From the NCBI GenBank assembly GCA_023213395.1, contig CM041465.1:170011741-170075740 (forward strand): a stretch of DNA of 64,000 nucleotides, in the 5' to 3' direction. Positions within the stretch are counted from its first letter, which is position 1; each line of letters begins with the position of its first letter. A program made the position numbers and the translations under genes. The notes below the pieces were generated by a model. The model had not been told where the DNA came from and did not search any database. It worked only from the letters and a program-made list of their open reading frames with translations. Below are positions 46,531 to 57,699 of the stretch, piece by piece. This stretch comes from Cycas panzhihuaensis. Taxonomy: Eukaryota; Cycadophyta.

Positions 46531-47170
46531 ATCTAAATCAATCCATAAAAAGTCAAGGCAATCCTTGACATGCTGCCACCTAGAACCCAATGACAAATCA
46601 AGTTGTTTCTAGGTAGGCTCAGTTTTCTAAGGCATTTCTTGGCAGATTTCGCCATAAATGCCAAACCTTTCATGAACCTATTGAAGAAAGGAGCTCCTTT
46701 TGTTTAGTCTAATAAGACCTAAAAGGCCTTCACAGGACTCAAGAAAGCTCTCGTTTCCACTCCGACACTGGCGTCTCCTCACTTTGATAAGCCCTTCATC
46801 TTATACACCTTGGCAACCGATGAATCCCTGGGTGCAATGCTCGCACATGAGGATGATTCAGGAACTGAGAGGGATATTTATTTCATTAACTGTACCCTCA
46901 TTGCCACTGAGCTAAACTATCCTCCTACTAAGAAGAAATGCCTCTCCTTGGTCCATGCGACCAAGAAGTTTAGGCATTACTTGCTCGGCAATACAACCAA
47001 GGTGATCGTTCAATCCAATCCCTTGTGTTACTTGCTTACTCATTCAGACTTGACAGGTAGGGCAGGTCGTTGGGTCATCCTGCTTCAAGAGTTCAACTTG
47101 CAAGTCATTAACAGGAAGTCAAATAAGGGAATGATAGTGGCAGAACAATTAGCTGATGCTACCATTCCCA
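46531..47170 (+). pseudogene. Element A RT connection and gypsy RNase H
   Basis: Connection FLGRLSFLRHFLADFAINAK, then RNase H from about 46,800: YTLATDESLGAMLAHED (first catalytic acid in ATDES), FINCTLIATELNYPPTKKK, LSLVHATKKFRHYLLGNTTK, NPLCYLLTHSDLTGRAGRW. Stops before 46,810 follow Gln or Trp codons. This is the normal RNase H of the gypsy pol and differs from the aRNH domain found in B and C. Confidence 0.85.
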
Positions 47171-48431
47171 ACGCGAGCGATATTCCTGTTGACAACTCTT
47201 TCCCGGATGAGTCTATTTTGACCATCCAAGATGCTTCTCCTCACCCGCTCACTGATAGCGAGTGGTATGGTGACATTGTGCGATATCTGACTCAGCAGGA
47301 ATATCGCCCTGAAGCTAGCAATAAGGTTAGGTCGCATATCCGTGCCACTGCTAGGCAACACTTCCTCGTGGATGAAGTGTTGTACAGGAGATCCTTCGAT
47401 GGGATCCTGCTCTGCTGCGTCGCTCCTAACAAAGTGAACCAAATACTCTGCGAATGCCACCATGGCATTTATGGAGGCCACTTTGGGGGCCAATCTATGG
47501 CCTAAAGGATCCTTCGCATGGGTTATTACTAGTCGTCCCTTTCCAAGGATGCCCACGCCTATGCCCTTAGATGTCAGCAATGCCAAGAGCACACCAATAT
47601 CTCTCATGTGCCTTCTGAGGCCTTGCACCCTATCGTATCTCCATGGCCCTTTTCTCAATAGGGTTTAGACCTCATTAATGCTATATCGCCATCATCTTCT
47701 ACATAACATAAATATATCTTAACTGCTACTGAGTACTTCACCAAGTGGGCAGAGGCAATCCCCCTATCCACTATGCCTAGCAAGACGATAGCCACTTTCG
47801 TCTATTGGACGAGCTATGCGAGAAATTTAAAATCTTGCATAAGACCTCATCCCCTAATTACCCCCAGGCAAATGGGCAAGTTGAATCCTTCAACAAAACA
47901 CTTGTCAACATCCTAAAGAAGACCATTGCCCAATCTCAAAGAGATTGGCACCTCCAGCTCCCTTTCGCCCTGTGGGCTTATCGCACTTCTATCCATATAG
48001 TTACTGGAATGACTCCATTCTCTTTAGTCTACGAAATCGAGGTGGTACTCCCACTGGAAGTGGAAATCCTCTCTCTATGGGTGTTCCTTCAAGGCCTCAT
48101 TGACGAGGAGTCTATCCACCAGGCTCGCCTCCTAGACCTTGAAGCCCTCGATGAGAGGCGCTTAATGGCTTATTAAGCGAATCTCGCTTCAAAAGCCTAC
48201 CTACAAAGGACTCATGACAAATGTCTTCGTGCCCATCCTTTGTGCCCTGGGGACCATGTCCTCAAATTAGAATACCTTTACAATCGCCTGGCTAAATTTG
48301 GGCCCAAATGGGTAGGCCCCTTCGTCGTTCTCGAAAGCCTTGACAATGACGCCTACAGGATTGCCACCTTAGAAGGCCTAGAATTTGAGAAGGCAGTCAA
48401 CGGGAAGTTCCTTAAGAAGTTTTACGTATGA
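47171..48431 (+). pseudogene. Element A integrase with a deletion across the second catalytic Asp
   Basis: Zinc-binding part with CHHGIYGGHFGGQSM and LRCQQCQEH (47,455-47,590), GLDLINAIS (first Asp, about 47,665), EYFTKWAEAIPL. At 47,805 the text jumps from TFVYW to a segment that in B lies about 80 bp later; the missing part held the TDNGTPF motif. The core continues YPQANGQVESFNK (Glu present) and RDWHLQLPFALWAYRTSI; the C-terminus has KWVGPFVVLES and ends KFLKKFYV at 48,431. Confidence 0.88.
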
Positions 48432-49711
48432 TCTCTCAGCTATCTCTTAGCCATGCTCCGAAATGAGCCTAAACTACCATCTTAAATTGTTCCCATTTCC
48501 CCCAACCATGGGTGGAATGGCAATTTAAGATGGATTTTTGCTTTTTCTTCTGGTTTTCACCCACGGAACCCGTGTTCCCGTATCCTCTTGGGAACCTTTA
48601 TCCTCCTATTTGGGCGCCCCCCAATTAGGACGACGCTTTGGAGTACCATCACTCCTCTCTCCTACCTGTTGTTTCCTTCGCATATTCTACTATGCTCCTC
48701 TATGGACATGCATATCGCTCTATTTCTAACCTCACACCTCTCTATCACCTCTACTTACGGTGGATGCGTGTGCTCTTGTTAGACATATAGTCATACATGG
48801 AAGGGAATACATGCATCTTACAATAAAATACTTACAACAAAACATTTACAACATGCAAAACATTCATAACATACAAAACAAAAACATACATACTATCTAC
48901 CACATGATATACACATCATCTCATGCCAAAATGGGGTTCCAATTACCCCATATATATATACATCAGAAATAACATGTTACATCATACATATGGGAAGCTG
49001 GTATCCTTGCAGGGGGGTACAATCATATGAGCCTATATATGACCCCTTTCCCGTCAAAATCAAATGTACATCTCCTATGCTACTGCTTCCCCGCTCTTGG
49101 GGTGCCATCTCCTAGTCTGTGTGATACCTTTCTTAGGGACCACATCCCTCCGAGGCTCCTCCTAGGTCTCCACGAGCTACCTGCCTTGCTCCCCTCATCC
49201 CATGGCTATCTCGGGGTCGTAGCTGCTGTGTGGGTGTACGTCCTGCTCTTACTCTACCTCGACGCCACTTGGTCTACGAGCTGATCATGTCTGGCCTAGA
49301 TACGATCCCTCTCCCCCTCTACTCCTTGGAGACGCTCCTCTAATACTACTATCTGGACTGTGCTTCTCGTAGCCTGTGCCTGAGTCTCTGGTCACTTTCA
49401 GTCTGATGTGCTTATTCAGTTTGCTGGATGCCCTCCTATTACTCATTGCATTTCAGCAACGGGGGGCATTTGCTTCATCTGCTCCATTCACTTATAGGTC
49501 GATGTTTAGACAATGCGTAGGCAGCCCCTATGTTATCCTCGTCTATGTCTCCCTTGTCCACACATTCTGCCATGACACTCGCTGACAGCCTTGGTTCATA
49601 TGTTGTTCATGATTATTTTTACATATATATATAAATGCATGTGCCATTGATGTTTTTGGTTATCAGCATTTACCATCACATCACGCTTCTGAGCGGTGAG
49701 GATCTGCTACC
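48432..49711. other. Shortened 3' accessory region of element A
   Basis: Matches B from 30,181 to about 31,110, then jumps at about 49,375-49,400 to sequence matching B from about 34,450. The PMD-like coding part and the aRNH are absent; only the 3' end of the antisense gene remains (about 49,000-49,370). About 3.3 kb is missing relative to B. Confidence 0.75.
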
Positions 49712-49721
49712 AAGGGGGCAG
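49711..49721 (+). other. Polypurine tract of element A
   Basis: CAAGGGGGCAG immediately before the 3' LTR. Confidence 0.9.
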
Positions 49722-52309
49722 TGTTTCTTAACTACCGGGAATGGACTCGAGATGCATCGACTCAGGTAAGCTCAGGTATACTTTCTCACTTCTCCCTACT
49801 CTTATTTGAATGAGACTGTTTAGTATAGACTACTTGACATATGCTTGCCTGCCTGCATTGCTTCTCTACCTGATCATATTACATGTGCTTATATCACACT
49901 TTCAGCCTATGACGACTCACAATGGGGGCATTCCTCAGTGAATGCTACATCCCATATGACACACAGCCACCCACTCCATCTCTATGACCTCTCAGGATGT
50001 TTCAACCAGTCATGTTTGCCTATGTTACGACATTTTGCTCATGTTACAGTCTCCTCCAAGTCTGATTAATTCCTTGGTTGAGACCCATTTTATTGTTTTG
50101 GCTACTTGACCATCATCTGGGTATTCCCCCTAGTTGTTTCAGGCTTAATTTAATCTTAGTAATAACTCTAAAACCTTTATTTCTGCTCTTTTTATCTTTT
50201 TTTACTATCAGTTTGGTGCTTATAAACTTAGCGATCTGCCTTGAGTTCTGCATGATGCATTGTTTGAATTTCAAAAACGAGAACCACGCGACAGTTTCCG
50301 CTTATTTTATAGAACTGTCATGTGGCACCTACTCATTTATGTCACCCTGACATCCCCAACATTCACCTACAGTGAACAGGGGATAAAGCGAGTTTTTCTC
50401 TCTATTTTGAAGATATCTTTGTTCATTTTTACAACTTTTTGCTCAATTTTCATAGAAAAACATACTTAACCCTCACAGAAATCTGCTACAAGGAAGGATA
50501 CACTACTGCAAGCTTGATTCTAGGGACCATTGCTGCCCCTACAACTCCAAACAGTAGGCTTTACATCTTCTTGCAAGTTGCCAAGGCTTCAAGGAGGATT
50601 ACCATCAAAAGCTCCCCAAAAGACAAGCTACCAAAGCTCCAAACTTACAAGAATATCTTCACAGTTCTCTCCTTTCAAAAATCTGCCAATATTATCCACC
50701 AAGTGTTGGTTCTTTGTTGTTTTTAATAGCAAATTCATGCTTGGGTCTTCCACAATAAGGTGCTCCCTACATCTACTTTATAATTTCTGTTGTTTCTTCA
50801 TGTTTTGGTGAATAAACTTTTAGTTTGTGTACCTTCATATTGTTGTACTTAATTAGCATTACTTCCTTATTTTTTTGAAATATTATTGCTTCTCCCAATC
50901 ATCCCAACCAACCCATTCTTAGGTGGCTATTACAAAGGGGCAACATAAAGAGGATTTAAGGGAGGAAGGTGGGGTTCCGTCCCCCTTGCTGTCCTTCTTC
51001 CCAAGGGTTCCGTCCCTTATTCTCTTTCCCTTTGCCTTTAGTACCTTTCTAGGAATCGGGTTAAAGGGGTTTGGGAATCCAATTCATAGCTAAACCAGCG
51101 TCGGTAACCTATTGCCATACCAGTTCTAGAATCCCATCCATCAATTTTGGGCCCTGCACAAGCCCCAAACCCTTTCCTTACTGGTTAACAATTTGCCATT
51201 CACCCAACCCAACGATTTGCTGTTTGTAGTATCTCGTTCCTTGGGCATCTGTATACCTTTTCATTACTCTCTTCTTTCTCATTATTTACTACCCCATGAC
51301 CTTATTGTGAGCCTGTTTCCCCTTTTCGAGTTGAGTGGAGATTCCTTGTGGGTGAGTTATCCATTTCAAGGCTATACTCTTCTTTTTTGGGTGTCACTTG
51401 AGGTATATGTTTGCGGGAGATTTTGTTACATATTGTTGCTTTACATGATAACATATTGATGCTTAGCTTAGTTTTATGTAGTTCCATTTGAGTTTAGCAT
51501 CTATACTTGGTCTACTTTGTGGCCCCACTTCCGAGAGGGAGGTACTCACCTAGTTTGCTTACAAGATCTTGCATCGGTGGAGCTGCGCGTGGAACGAAAC
51601 CCATTGCAGGTTAGTTCTACGTTTAGTGCATTTCTTATCATTTGTCATTGTTTACTTCTTTTTTCGCTTTTTACTTTTGCATGCTTAAGGGGAGGTAAAT
51701 TAGCCCCTCTTCAGTTGCTTACAGCAACTATTGCCGACCGGCATCGCATGCTCAATGAGCAGAGCAGAAAGGAGCGGGAACTAAAGGGATGAGCAACACT
51801 CCATTCAGATGCCAGGTCCAGGTACTTTTCTCATCCTTATATATCTTCTTTATGCCGTTGTCTTTCATGCACATGCTTGCATAGTTAGGAACATATAAAG
51901 AATTGAAAGAGAAAAGGAATATATGTTTGCTTTACATTGTTTTATCTATCGGTTAGCTTAGCATAGTTAGATCATTTACTTTGTGTTAGAGCTATACGTG
52001 TTTTATCCCCTTTTAGCCTACACCTAGATGCCACTTTACCTGCCTTCTAGTTTTCATTGCCTTCTCATTTCCTTGAGAAGATGTAACGTGCCAGGCTCTC
52101 TCCTCCTCTTCCTGGCCATCCGAGGGGTAGGAAGGCCTCGCTTTGTATGGCTACCTAGAAGCAACCAGGCACCTATGCAGTCCTAAATCTACGCTCTAGC
52201 GCACAGACGCCCTGTGAGGTGAAGTCCTTACTATTTAGTTTAATTTAGCTTTGCACATTTCATTCCCTTTTGCTAGACGTAGGGACACCATCCCACAGCA
52301 AGTGTTTCA
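49722..52309 (+). repeat. 3' LTR of element A (2,588 bp)
   Basis: Starts TGTTTCTTAACTACCGGGAA and ends GCAAGTGTTTCA, followed by the target duplication GCTAC (52,310-52,314). Collinear with the 5' LTR. Confidence 0.93.
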
Positions 52310-52314
52310 GCTAC

Positions 52315-52640
52315 ATCAAAGAGCCACCTTATCCATTTTGATTTATAAAAAGGGCTATAGATCTTAGAAAGTTCGTGGGTTTCTATTCCCCATGAGGGTT
52401 TTCCTGCAAAAGTATCATTTAGAATTTCAATGTAATAATGAGGCTCAAATGAAGACCTTATAGAATAGATTTTCTGAAAATGACCTTCCACCATTAAGGG
52501 GGAGATTGAAGGAGGTTAATGAATTAAGGTTATTTATGTAGATTAATTATGTCACCTTAGGATATATTAATAGCATTAGTCTCTTAATGAAATGTACTTT
52601 ATGTATATTTAGATGTAATTTTGGGTTTATGTTATATGCC
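52315..52640 (+). mobile_element. Copia element G, distal piece: end of internal region, PPT and LTR start
   Basis: Continues the copia sequence cut by element A. A polypurine tract TTAAGGGGGAGAT ends at 52,506, and an LTR of the form TGAAGGAGGTTAATG starts at 52,507. The sequence switches to gypsy protease (element C) at about 52,635-52,640, so only about 130 bp of the copia LTR remain. TTAAGGGGGAGATTG is typical of copia 3' ends in plants. Confidence 0.7.
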
Positions 52641-53395
52641 TTAACCCAGTCTCAAGTAGCTAAAGAGGCAAATGACACCTCTTCTTCCACACCTCACCTT
52701 GATTCCCTTCTAGAAGTCCCTCTTCTGGAAGTCCCCATGCTCCCCAAGACTATTCCCATTCACCCTGGTCACTATGACTTTCGAAGGGCTCTTCCCTAAC
52801 CCGTTGTGAAGGGGAAGCCCTTCTCCATTGTCGATGGCCTTCACACCATGGCCGTAGGGATGTCCATAATAGATGTCTTGAGGAGCTTCCCTAAATAATG
52901 TACATTTCTCTTAGAAGCATTGGGATTGGGTGATGTGTCGATTTGGGCGTTACCTCAAGTCGTGAACCCATTATCTCTTTCGACCTTAAGGATCTTCCCC
53001 TAACCAGTGAAAGGGAATGCCAATGGCACTACCCCTTCACCATAACTATTGATACTCCTAACTACACTCTTTGAAGAACCGTTATAGACAATGGTTCTTC
53101 CATCAATACCATGCCCTTGTACATCATGCAAGAGATTGGGATATCAACCCTGGAGTCAGTTCCATAGTGGTGTCAAGGCTATGATAGTAGCGAAAAGACC
53201 CCATTGGGATCAATGTTCATCCCCCTCACTCTTGAGGACAAGACTGTCCTTGCCGACATCGTAGTTCTCGATATCAACATCGACTATAACCTTTTGTTGG
53301 GGTGCCCATGGCTTGACCAAATGGGAGACGTGTGCTCATCTCATTGGGGACAACTTAAATTTGTCCATGAAGGGAAAATGAAGGACATCTCTTAG
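52640..53395 (+). pseudogene. Element C aspartic protease
   Basis: Starts MLYALTQSQVAKEAND (compare A: LYALTRSQAAKEV). The active site DNGSSINTMPLYIMQEIG is at about 53,088-53,140, with the Asp-x-Gly core intact. An open frame at 53,204-53,395 includes PLTLEDKTVLADIVVLDIN and YNLLLGCPWLDQMGDVC. Frameshifts and stops separate the parts. Confidence 0.8.
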
Positions 53396-53509
53396 GAGCC
53401 TCCTCCCACCAAGCAATCTCACCAACCCTATCAAGCGACTTACGATAAGGCCAAGGGCAAAAAGGGCCCTTCTGCTTGAGCTTCTTCTTATTCCATTGAC
53501 ATCCCTAAT

Positions 53510-54280
53510 TTGTCCCCTTTGGAAGAAGGTCCTTCATTTTCTTCCTCCAATCTTATATGCTTAACCCCCATTGGTGTAGGGAGCTATGGGTACCTTTCTA
53601 TCCTTAGTGATAATGAGTCCGATGGTAAGGATAAGGACCTTCCTCATCCCATATCCCTCCTAAACACTAGTAGGGAGCGCTCTCTTTATTTTAGATCCCC
53701 ATCTGAAACCCCTTCCTTAGAGGAGATCTATTTTCCTCATGGGTCACATGTTCTTACTCCTGCCTACCATGCAACCCCTAATGTCACCTTTTCTTCCACC
53801 CTACTGCCTCCCTCTAGTGATGAGATGGAGCAACCTCTCATTACCCACCATGAGGGGTCTCTTTCTGACTCTTTTGAAGAGTCTCTTGAGTACGTAGAGT
53901 GGTGGATAGACCACTATAGGCCCACTACTCCTTCCACTTTGCATTCCTCGTCTTCTCAAAGTATGGTTATCCATGGGATAGACTATTTTGAGGATGATGA
54001 GGCCTTACTTAAACATCTAGCAGGCTCCATGCATAATTTCTCTTCTGGTCATTATAGGCTTGGTCACGAGAAGGTCTTAGCTGTTGGGTCATCTCTCATT
54101 GATTTGAACCTATCTCCTATTCTTCCCCCTCCTGTTGACCGATCCACCCTTCACTTCAAGGAAGGGAATGCTATGTGCATGAGGGCAACCAAGGACATAG
54201 TCCTTGCCTTAGGTAAGGTCATAAAGGTAGGAGCAGAATGCTTTCCTGATGAAATAAAGGAATATACCCTTCTATTTTAG
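53510..54280 (+). pseudogene. Element C protease-RT linker (257-codon open frame)
   Basis: The longest open frame of element C: GVGSYGYLSILSDNESDGKD, a Ser/Pro-rich middle, then VIHGIDYFEDDEALLKHLAG, SGHYRLGHEKVLAVGSSL, EGNAMCMRATKDIVLALGKV and a C-terminal AECFPDEIKEYTLLF that leads to RT. It corresponds to 45,115-45,800 of element A. Unknown function; probably part of the Gag-Pol polyprotein. Confidence 0.72.
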
Positions 54281-55010
54281 GAATTCTGAGATATCTTCGC
54301 ATGGAATTATTTTGATATGAAGGGAATAGACCCTTCTATCATCACCCACAACCTTACCACCATTTCAGGTGCTCACCCCGTGTATCAAAAAGAGCGCCCT
54401 CTTCATCCTAAGATTTCAGCTACCATCAAGATGGAAGTTAAAAAACTCTTAAACACGAGGTTAATCACTTCTATCGACTACCCCAAGTGGGTGTCTAACA
54501 TTGTCCCTATTTCTAAAAAGAACAAGATAATTAGGATATGTATTAATTTCTGAGACATCAATAATGTGTGTCCAAAAGACAACTTCCTGCTCCCATTCAT
54601 CGACCAAATCATTGATCGAACTATGGCTTTCAAAGTCCTGTCCTTAATGGATGGCTTCTCAGGCTATAATCAAATCCAAATTTCTCCTGAAGGCTGTCAC
54701 AAGATAGCCTTCACTACCCCTTAGGGGACTTTCACCTACAAGGTAATGCCCTTTGGGCTAAAAAATGCAAGCACCACCTATCAAAGGGTGATGTAATTCA
54801 TCTTTCATAACTTTATCAATAAAACTTTAAAGGTTTTCATGGATGATATGATGGGTCTCTCATGAATTAAGGCTTACCATTCTTCTGATTTATGAGCCAT
54901 CTTCACACGATGTCATAAATACCATGTAAGCTTGAACCCTCTCAAATAAGTATTTGCCATAACAGCTGGAAAACTCCTTAGTTTCCTTGTCTCAAAGTAA
55001 AGAATCCAAA
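54281..55010 (+). pseudogene. Element C reverse transcriptase
   Basis: KGIDPSIITHNLTTISGAHP (54,320) gives the undamaged version of the part broken in A. It continues YPKWVSNIVPISKKNKIIR, DINNVCPKDNFLLP after a stop in place of Arg, LSLMDGFSGYNQIQISPE, MPFGLKNASTTYQRVM and the catalytic VFMDDMMGLS (about 54,835-54,865). Stops replace Trp in PWGTF and Gln, Arg or Lys codons elsewhere. Confidence 0.87.
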
Positions 55011-55640
55011 TCAACCCCGACAAAGTCAAGGCTATCATTGGCATGCCGCCTCCTAAGATCCAATGATAAATCAAGTCATTCTTGGGTAGGCTAGCATTTC
55101 TTAGGCATTTCTTGGTAAATTTTTCTATAAACGTGAAACCCCTTACCATCCTATTGAAGAAGGGGGGCCCATTTATTTGGTTTTCAAAGGCCCAATAGGC
55201 CTTCAAGGAGCTCAAGAAAGCTCTCAATTCTACTCCAACTTTGGCATCTCCTCTCTTTAACATAACCTTCGTTCTCTATATTTTAGCTACTGATGAATCC
55301 TTAGGTACCATGCTAGCCTAAGAGGATGATTCGAGAACTGAAAGAGCTATTTACTTCATCAGTCACACCCTCGTGGCTGCTGAACTTAATTACTTCCCTG
55401 TTGAGAAGGAGTTCCTCTCCTTGGTATATGCTACCAATATGTTTAGGTACTACTTTCTCAGGAACACTACTTAGGTGATCGTCTAGTCTGATCCCTTGAG
55501 ATACTTGCTTACCTAATTTGACCTGATAGGTAGGACTGATAAGTGGATCATCCTCATTTAGGAATTTAACATCTGAATCGTTAACAAGAAGTTAAAGAAA
55601 GGGATGGTCATTATCGAATAACTTGTTGGTGCCCCTATCC
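55011..55640 (+). pseudogene. Element C RT connection and gypsy RNase H
   Basis: INPDKVKAIIGMPPPKIQ, FLGRLAFLRHFLVNFSINVK, LYILATDESLGTMLA, AIYFISHTLVAAELNYFPVE, KEFLSLVYATNMFRYYFLRN, SDPLRYLLT. Stops stand mostly where A or B has Gln. The overlapping minus-strand frame at 54,913-55,263 is a shadow. Confidence 0.82.
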
Positions 55641-56977
55641 CAAACCCTCTTTACATTCCTATTGACAATTCTTTGCTTAACAAGCCTATTTTAGATATTT
55701 AGGATTCTCCCTCCATCCACTTGCTGACAATGAGTGGTATGGGAAAATTGTGCAATACCTTGCCCAGTAGAAGTATCGTCCTGAAGCTAGCGACAAAGTT
55801 AGGTCACGTATTTAGACTACTACCAGGCAATACTTCATCATGGGTGAAGAATTATATAAGAGATCCTTTGACGAGATCCTTCTCCACTACATTAACCCCA
55901 ACGAAGCAGACGAAATACTTTGTGAATACCACAATGACATTTATGGGGGTCATTTTTGGGGTTAATCCATGGCCCAAAGGATCCTCTGCATGGGGTATTA
56001 TTAGTTGTCCCTCTTTAAGGATGCCCATGCTTATGCCTTGAGATGTTGGTGGTGCCAAGAGCATACCAACATTACCTACTTACCTTATGAGGCCCTTCAT
56101 CCTATCATATCTCCATGGCCCTTCTCCCAATGGGGGTTGGACCTTATTGGAGCCATATCCCCACCTTCTTTATTGTAGCACAAGTTCATCTTGATTACAA
56201 TGGAATACTTTACTAAATGGGCCAAAGTAGCCCTTTGTCCTCTACTTCTAGTAAGATTATAGCCACCTTCATCTACCCTCACATAATTTGCCATTTTAGA
56301 GTCTCTGGTGTCGTAATTATAAATAATGGAACCTATTCTGTAATAAGGAGATGGACAAACTTTGTGAGAAATTTAAAATTTCTCACAAAACCTCCTGTCC
56401 TTATTACCCTCAAGCCAATGGCCAAGTTGAGTCATTTAACAAAACCCTTATAAACATCTTAAATAAAATTGTTCCCTAATCTCAAAAAGATTGGCATCTT
56501 TAGCTCCCTTCCACTCTATGGGCATATCGCACATCTATCTGCAGAGCTACAGGAATGACCTCGTTCTCCCTGGTGTACGGAATAGAGCTAGTTCTCCCAT
56601 TGGAATCTGAGATCCCTTCCTTACGAGTTTCCCTTCGGGGTCTTGTTAATGAGAAGTCTCTTTGTCAAGCTTATCACTTAAACCTTGAGGACTTAGATAA
56701 GAGATGCTTGATTGCTTACCAAGCGAACCTCACTTCTAAGGCTAGGGCACGAAGGGCATACAATAAGCACCTTCACCCCCACCCTTTATATCTTGGGGAC
56801 TATGTCCTTAAATTGGAATATCTCCATGATCACTTATCCAAGTTTAGACCTAAATGGATTGGCCCCTTTGTCATTATTGAAAGCCTTGATAATGATGCTT
56901 ACATGATCGCAACCATGGAGGGTCTTGAGTTCGAGAAAGTCATCAATGCAAAGTTCCTAAAGAAATTTTATGTGTGA
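55641..56977 (+). pseudogene. Element C integrase
   Basis: Zinc-binding part at about 55,900-56,060, with a stop for Trp in GYYWLSLFKDAHAY, then GLDLIGAIS (first Asp, about 56,147). The VIINNGT motif at about 56,312 has Asn for the second catalytic Asp, as in B, followed by a frameshift. YPQANGQVESFNK is kept (Glu). The C-terminal open frame at 56,555-56,977 reads MTSFSLVYGIELVLPLESE, LRPKWIGPFVIIES-like sequence and KFLKKFYV at the end. Confidence 0.85.
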
Positions 56978-57699
56978 CTATCACTATCCCTGCATAGATT
57001 AGGCACATCTATTTCCATTTTTCATGCTCTGAGATGATCGTAAACTACCACCCTAAGTACGTCCCCATTCCCCCTAATCACAGGGAGAATCGCAGCTTGG
57101 GGTGACTTTCATACTCCTTGTAGGTTCCTCTTATGGCATCTTTTGGTTCCCCTTCCCTGGGGGACTTTCCCTCCTAATTGGGCATGTGGTCTTTATGACT
57201 CTCGAGCCTAGATGCACTTCCTAACTAGGATGGCATGATTGAGTATCGTTACTCTCTCTCCTACTAGAACTTCCTTCATATATCCTACCATGCTCATATG
57301 ATGGACATGTATGGCTCCCCATATCCTAGCCCCACATATGCCTATTGCTTATACTCGTGGTGATCGTGTGTACCCACTATGAGTATGGCCCTGTATGGAA
57401 AGAAGTGCACGCATAACTCAAACAATCCTGTAACATAAATCATGTAACAATTAACTCTAAAGCATCATGATCTATAGCTCCTTGTGCACCTGTGCACCCA
57501 TACACACATATATACAAACACACAAATAAAAGCAATGAAATACAACATCATAACATCATTATTATACATCAAATAGGGTACCAATTGCCCCATCTATATA
57601 CATAAAAATCATAATGTTTCATATCATACAAATGGTATCGCACATCATCCATAGGAAGCTAGATCTTTACAGGGAGGAGTACAATCATGTGGTAATATA
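56978..57699 (+). other. Element C non-coding stretch after integrase
   Basis: Weakly matches 30,181-31,000 of B (blocks such as GTAAACTACCA and ATAGGGTACCAATTGCCCC). No coding frame is conserved. Confidence 0.5.

Larger units (their letters stand above)
39065..52309 (+). mobile_element. Element A: full-length 13,245-bp Tat-like Ty3/gypsy retrotransposon
   Basis: 5' LTR 39,065-41,674; internal region 41,675-49,721 with leader, gag, protease, RT, RNase H, integrase, a shortened 3' accessory region and a PPT; 3' LTR 49,722-52,309. The duplicated target GCTAC shows a single insertion event, here into copia element G. The protease block (YNLLLG.PWLDQ), gag and accessory region place it near the Tat lineage. 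In a stretch of about 170 bp compared by eye (40,840-41,010 against 51,490-51,660) the LTRs differ at about 13 sites, about 11 of them transitions, so the insertion is old. Its coding frames are broken throughout, and the integrase lacks its second catalytic Asp region. Confidence 0.93.
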
